Source: JBAUHN01 sp049680295
GTDB lineage: Bacteria > Pseudomonadota > Alphaproteobacteria > Rhodobacterales > Rhodobacteraceae
Direction of reading: 5' to 3'
Assembly (NCBI GenBank): GCA_049680295.1
Contig: JBAUHN010000259.1
Span: 1-18,244 of the forward strand
Length of the DNA stretch: 18,244 nucleotides
Shown in pieces: positions 17,720 through 18,244 of the stretch; positions within the stretch are counted from its first letter, which is position 1; every line of letters begins with the position of its first letter. Below the pieces are notes generated by a model. The model was given only the letters and a program-made list of their open reading frames with translations. It did not search any database and was not told the origin of the DNA. A program made the position numbers and the translations under genes.

Positions 17720-18244
17720 CTAAGCGGTCAGGAAATCGCGCAAGATCGCGTTGAAAATCAACGCCCTCTCAAGATGCACGGCATGGGCGCAACCGGGAAC
17801 CACCCCAAGACTTGCCTGTTCGATCTCTGTCCATAGCAATTGTGGTTGTTCCCACGCATAGGTACGATCCCGGTCACCCCACAGCACCAGCGTCTCGGCT
17901 GTCAGGTTTTTCAGGGCCGCTGTGCCGTTCCATGCCTCCATTGCATCCAGCCCGGCAAGCATTGCGTCGACGCCAGCCTGCTCAGCGATGTTGGCGCAAG
18001 CTTCATAGCCGGGCGCGGCTTCGCCTTGCAGAAACCATGTGCCAGCAATCCGGCGCGCGGTGGTATTAGCCCCGTCTGAAATCGCACGGGCCTTGCTTTG
18101 TGCAATCGTCTCAAACCGCCCCGGTAACACGCCAATGGCACCGGTTGCATAAAGGACCAGTTGTTCGACCCGCCCGGCATCACGAACGGCTATTTCCTGC
18201 GCGATCATACCGCCCATCGAATGCCCCAGCAGATGGTATTGTTC
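17720..18244 (-). CDS. alpha/beta hydrolase (3-oxoadipate enol-lactonase-like), C-terminal part
   Basis: The frame is open to the window edge and ends with TAG at 17722-17720, giving 174 residues with the N terminus missing. It contains the nucleophile elbow GHSMGG near the truncated end, catalytic Asp in LVLWGDRDRTY and catalytic His in GCAHAVHLE, so the Ser-Asp-His triad is complete. The protein resembles the 3-oxoadipate enol-lactonase group of small hydrolases, which are common near aromatic catabolism genes. The real substrate cannot be told from this fragment. It lies upstream of the heme-sensor operon on the same strand, separated by 262 bp, so it is probably a separate transcription unit. 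Confidence 0.85.
   Translation of the reverse strand, partial: EQYHLLGHSMGGMIAQEIAVRDAGRVEQLVLYATGAIGVLPGRFETIAQSKARAISDGANTTARRIAGTWFLQGEAAPGYEACANIAEQAGVDAMLAGLDAMEAWNGTAALKNLTAETLVLWGDRDRTYAWEQPQLLWTEIEQASLGVVPGCAHAVHLERALIFNAILRDFLTA

Overview
The window looks like part of an alphaproteobacterial chromosome, most likely from the marine Roseobacter/Rhodobacterales group. This rests on protein style, moderately high G+C, dense ATGA-type gene overlaps, and a gene order typical of CoA-dependent aromatic acid operons. It is an inference by eye; no database search was run.

Region 1 (1-11060, + strand) is one long, tightly coupled catabolic and transport operon. It opens inside the C-terminal Old-Yellow-Enzyme-like half of a 2-aminobenzoyl-CoA monooxygenase/reductase (also annotated as bifunctional salicylyl-CoA 5-hydroxylase/oxidoreductase). 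Next come an SDR dehydrogenase, a MarR regulator, a crotonase-fold enzyme, an acyl-CoA dehydrogenase and a 2-aminobenzoate/benzoate-type CoA ligase. A complete branched-chain-amino-acid-type ABC importer follows: binding protein, two permeases and two ATPases. A 4-hydroxybenzoyl-CoA-type thioesterase and a Rid-family protein close the operon. The likely job is import of an ortho-substituted aromatic acid (anthranilate or salicylate), CoA activation, hydroxylation/reduction of the ring and beta-oxidation-like processing. A strong hairpin separates the binding-protein gene from the permease genes.

Region 2 (11061-12087) holds a 98-nt imperfect inverted repeat at the convergent junction. Beyond it lies a minus-strand fumarylpyruvate-hydrolase-type FAH gene, which hints at a gentisate branch, with its probable promoter.

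Region 3 (12088-17457, - strand) is a four-gene signalling operon, each gene overlapping the next by ATGA. In transcription order it encodes an exported heme-binding Tll0287-like protein with a CxxCH motif, a membrane hybrid histidine kinase with two receiver domains, a DivK-like single-domain receiver, and a cytoplasmic protein carrying two HisKA-like hairpins (one degenerate), a receiver and a class III adenylate cyclase. The arrangement suggests a heme or redox signal passing through a phosphorelay to cAMP. This is the least conventional part of the window.

Region 4 (17458-18244) is a 262-bp intergenic stretch with a perfect 16-bp palindrome and a tiny signal-peptide-like reading frame, followed by the C-terminal part of an alpha/beta hydrolase on the minus strand that runs off the window edge.
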